36,048 bases of DNA, taken from NCBI GenBank assembly GCA_035369865.1, contig DAOOVG010000008.1:1-36048 (forward strand), written 5' to 3'. Both the position numbers and the translations under genes were made by a program. The notes under the pieces are model-generated. The model searched no databases. It worked only from the letters and a program-made list of their open reading frames with translations, and had not been told where the DNA came from. The first letter of the stretch is position 1. Each line of letters starts with the position of its first letter. Below are positions 34,383 to 36,048 of this stretch, piece by piece. This DNA is from MVYY01 sp035369865. Lineage in GTDB: Bacteria > Bacteroidota > Bacteroidia > Bacteroidales > Paludibacteraceae.

Positions 34383-35738
34383 ATGTTCGATTTATTGATT
34401 ATAGGAGGAGGACCGGCAGGCTATGTGGCTGCCGAACGCGCAGGACATAAGGGTCTTGAGGTGCTTTTGTTCGAAAAGAAAGCGATGGGGGGTGTTTGTT
34501 TAAACGAAGGTTGCATTCCCACAAAAACCATGCTCTACAGCGCCAAAACCTACGAAAATGCGTTGCACGGCGATAAATATGGTGTGTTTGTGGACAATGT
34601 TCGTTTCGATTACGGCAAAATTGTCAGTCGGAAAAACAAAGTAGTCCGCAAGTTGGTGCTGGGTGTGGAAGGTAAAATGAAGGCAAGCCAAGTTACCGTG
34701 GTTAAAGGCGAAGCCCGGATTCTCGGGAGAGGTGCTGGCGGCATCGAGGTTGGCTGCAACGGTGAAAGCTATCATGGGACCAATTTATTGATCTGCACAG
34801 GATCGGAAGCATCCGTTCCACTTATTCCGGGATTGGCCGAAGCAGGTGATATTGTGGTTACCAACCGCGAAATTCTGGATTTGAAAGAGCAACCGGAATC
34901 ACTTGTCATTATTGGAGGTGGTGTAATCGGGATGGAATTTGCTTCCTTTTTCAACAGTTTGGGAACAAAAGTGACGGTTGTGGAAATGCTTCCCGAAATA
35001 CTCGGCGGATTGGATGGGGAAATTTCTGCCATGTTGCGCGATATTTATGCCAAGAAAGGAATTGAATTTTATTTGGATGCCAAAGTTATTCAGGTAGATG
35101 GCAAAAAAGTCGTTTTCGAAAAAGACGGAAACACACAAACCATTGAAGGTGAAAAAATATTGTTGAGCGTTGGTCGTAGGCCCGTTACCAAAGGGTTCGG
35201 ACTGGAAAAACTGAATGTGGAGTTGAAAGGAAACGGCATCAAGGTCGACGAAAAAATGCGCACCAATGTGCCCGGTGTTTTTGCTGCCGGTGATGTAACC
35301 GGATTTTCATTGCTGGCACATACGGCCATGCGAGAAGGCGAAGTGGTGGTAAACAACCTGACCGGTCGTAACGATGTGATGCGTTACCAAGCCATTCCGG
35401 GTGTGGTTTATACCAATCCTGAAGTTGCAGGAGTGGGTGAAACGGAAGAATCGGCCAAAGCCAACGGCATTGCGTACCGCGTATCCAAACTCCCCATGAC
35501 TTATGCAGGCCGTTTCGTAGCCGAAAATGAAGGAGGAAATGGGCTTTGCAAAATACTGACTGGCGAAAAACGCGGAGAAATCATCGGCGTGCATATGCTG
35601 GGAAATCCTAGCAGCGAAATGATTTATGGAGCCTGCATGGCTATCGAACAGGAAATGACGGTGAAAGAGATGCAAGAAATTGTTTTTCCTCATCCTACGG
35701 TAAGTGAAATTATCAAAGAAACCCTTTTTATTTCGTAA
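34383..35738 (+). CDS. lpdA: Dihydrolipoyl dehydrogenase (E3)
   Basis: FAD-dependent enzyme that reoxidises dihydrolipoyl groups of 2-oxoacid dehydrogenases and the glycine cleavage H protein, reducing NAD. The 451-residue product is intact: FAD-binding LLIIGGGPAGYVAAERA (4-20), the redox disulfide C39/C44 in GGVCLNEGCIPTK, the NAD-binding VIIGGGVIGMEF, the second FAD motif TNVPGVFAAGDVTG, and the C-terminal catalytic H437/E442 in FPHPTVSEI. It follows the E2 remnant by 40 bases, so was probably its operon partner. The region is visibly GC-richer than the rest of the window (31 of 60 bases in 35161-35220 are G or C). Its other partners are not in view. Confidence 0.97.
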   Translation: MFDLLIIGGGPAGYVAAERAGHKGLEVLLFEKKAMGGVCLNEGCIPTKTMLYSAKTYENALHGDKYGVFVDNVRFDYGKIVSRKNKVVRKLVLGVEGKMKASQVTVVKGEARILGRGAGGIEVGCNGESYHGTNLLICTGSEASVPLIPGLAEAGDIVVTNREILDLKEQPESLVIIGGGVIGMEFASFFNSLGTKVTVVEMLPEILGGLDGEISAMLRDIYAKKGIEFYLDAKVIQVDGKKVVFEKDGNTQTIEGEKILLSVGRRPVTKGFGLEKLNVELKGNGIKVDEKMRTNVPGVFAAGDVTGFSLLAHTAMREGEVVVNNLTGRNDVMRYQAIPGVVYTNPEVAGVGETEESAKANGIAYRVSKLPMTYAGRFVAENEGGNGLCKILTGEKRGEIIGVHMLGNPSSEMIYGACMAIEQEMTVKEMQEIVFPHPTVSEIIKETLFIS

Positions 35739-35810
35739 ATTCAAGTAATTAATGCAATTTTTTCAGGGGAAATAAAAGGTAGAGGAAAATTATTCCTGTT
35801 TTCCGCACTT

Positions 35811-35875
35811 TTTTGCAACACCCTTATAAGTATTTGAATATCAATAATACTTTTGTAATTTTGGGTGTTGCAAAA
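35811..35875. repeat. Nested inverted repeats downstream of lpdA
   Basis: TTTTGCAACACCC (35811-35823) and GGGTGTTGCAAAA (35863-35875) are perfect 13-base inverse complements. Inside them AAGTATT (35828-35834) and AATACTT (35846-35852) form a second pair. Followed by TTTTT, the whole could fold as a long terminator for lpdA, or mark the end of a small mobile element. A TACTTTTG box (35848-35855) lies within it, so a promoter is also possible. Confidence 0.6.
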
Positions 35876-35908
35876 TTTTTATTAGGTTTATTCGAAGAGT
35901 AAAAAATC

Positions 35909-35945
35909 GATCCGGAAGTTAATCTGTACAAGTGATCCAGAAGTT
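35909..35945. repeat. Tandem 12-base direct repeat
   Basis: GATCCGGAAGTT (35909-35920) and GATCCAGAAGTT (35934-35945) differ at one base and start 25 bases apart. They lie between the inverted repeat and the ORF at the window edge, where regulator-binding repeats could sit. Confidence 0.45.
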
Positions 35946-35994
35946 TCGAGGTAGGTATAAAGTAGTGAAAACCATTAGTTGTGCCACTACCTAG

Positions 35995-36048
35995 TACGAA
36001 ATTGAGAGACTAGAGCAATTGCCTGGAGAAGAGATGGAGCGTTTAAAA
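35995..36048 (+). other. Possible start of an ORF cut by the window edge
   Basis: After a TAG at 35992-35994 the frame is open to the end of the window and reads YEIERLEQLPGEEMERLK, acidic and well-composed like real protein. A start could be the ATG at 36034 or the TTG at 36019. Too short to assign. Upstream, 35739-35994 contains only the repeats described. Confidence 0.3.

Noticed and set aside
1..36048. CRISPR arrays, tRNA or rRNA genes, phage or defence modules
   Set aside because: I scanned the intergenic stretches for regularly spaced repeats, GTTCGA-type tRNA arms and recognisable defence proteins and saw none.

Overview
The window looks like a chromosomal segment of a low-GC member of the Bacteroidota, most likely Bacteroidales. 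The evidence is a Bacteroidota-type serine palmitoyltransferase, Rieske-like lipoprotein and SusC/STN fragment, promoter boxes that fit the Bacteroidota sigma pattern (TTG/TTTG about 20 bases before TAnnTTTG), mostly weak Shine-Dalgarno sites, and a division/cell-wall (dcw) cluster in Bacteroidota order. The genus cannot be named from this alone.

Layout, left to right. 1-299 is a decayed C-terminal piece of a DDE transposase. 387-8783 holds scattered housekeeping genes: thrS (minus), mdh, a family 2 glycosyltransferase, a Rieske-like lipoprotein (minus), a GtrA-type membrane protein (minus), rsmA and corA. 8905-12444 holds a serine palmitoyltransferase (minus) and an exported S9 prolyl-oligopeptidase-family peptidase. 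12575-15797 is a compact acetate-fermentation operon, pta / 3-hydroxyacyl-CoA dehydrogenase / ackA. 15869-31911 is the minus-strand dcw cluster, transcribed mraZ-rsmH-ftsL-ftsI-murE-mraY-murD-ftsW-murG-murC-ftsQ-ftsA-ftsZ-yqeY. It carries the peptidoglycan precursor steps from UDP-MurNAc ligation to lipid II, septal transpeptidation, and the FtsA/FtsZ ring. murB, murF and ddl are not in it. The mraZ promoter region has two TGGGG boxes spaced 5 bases apart, the signature of MraZ autoregulation.

31912-33662 is a gene graveyard. It contains a TonB-receptor N-terminus (STN domain) joined to the N-terminal half of a nonsense-mutated transposase of the same family as the fragment at position 1, and a possible small RNA ending in a terminator. 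33663-35738 is compositionally different (one sampled 60-base line is 52% GC against 32% in the dcw cluster). It holds a 2-oxoacid dehydrogenase E2 gene with a large internal deletion plus frameshift, next to an intact lpdA. 35739-36048 has nested inverted repeats and the possible start of a further ORF.

I do not see a new defence, mobile or biosynthetic system. The points most worth following are the E2 deletion beside an intact lpdA, the foreign-looking composition of that block, the two complementary transposase halves at the window ends (compatible with an inversion of about 32 kb), the MraZ operator, and the dehydrogenase inside the pta-ackA operon.
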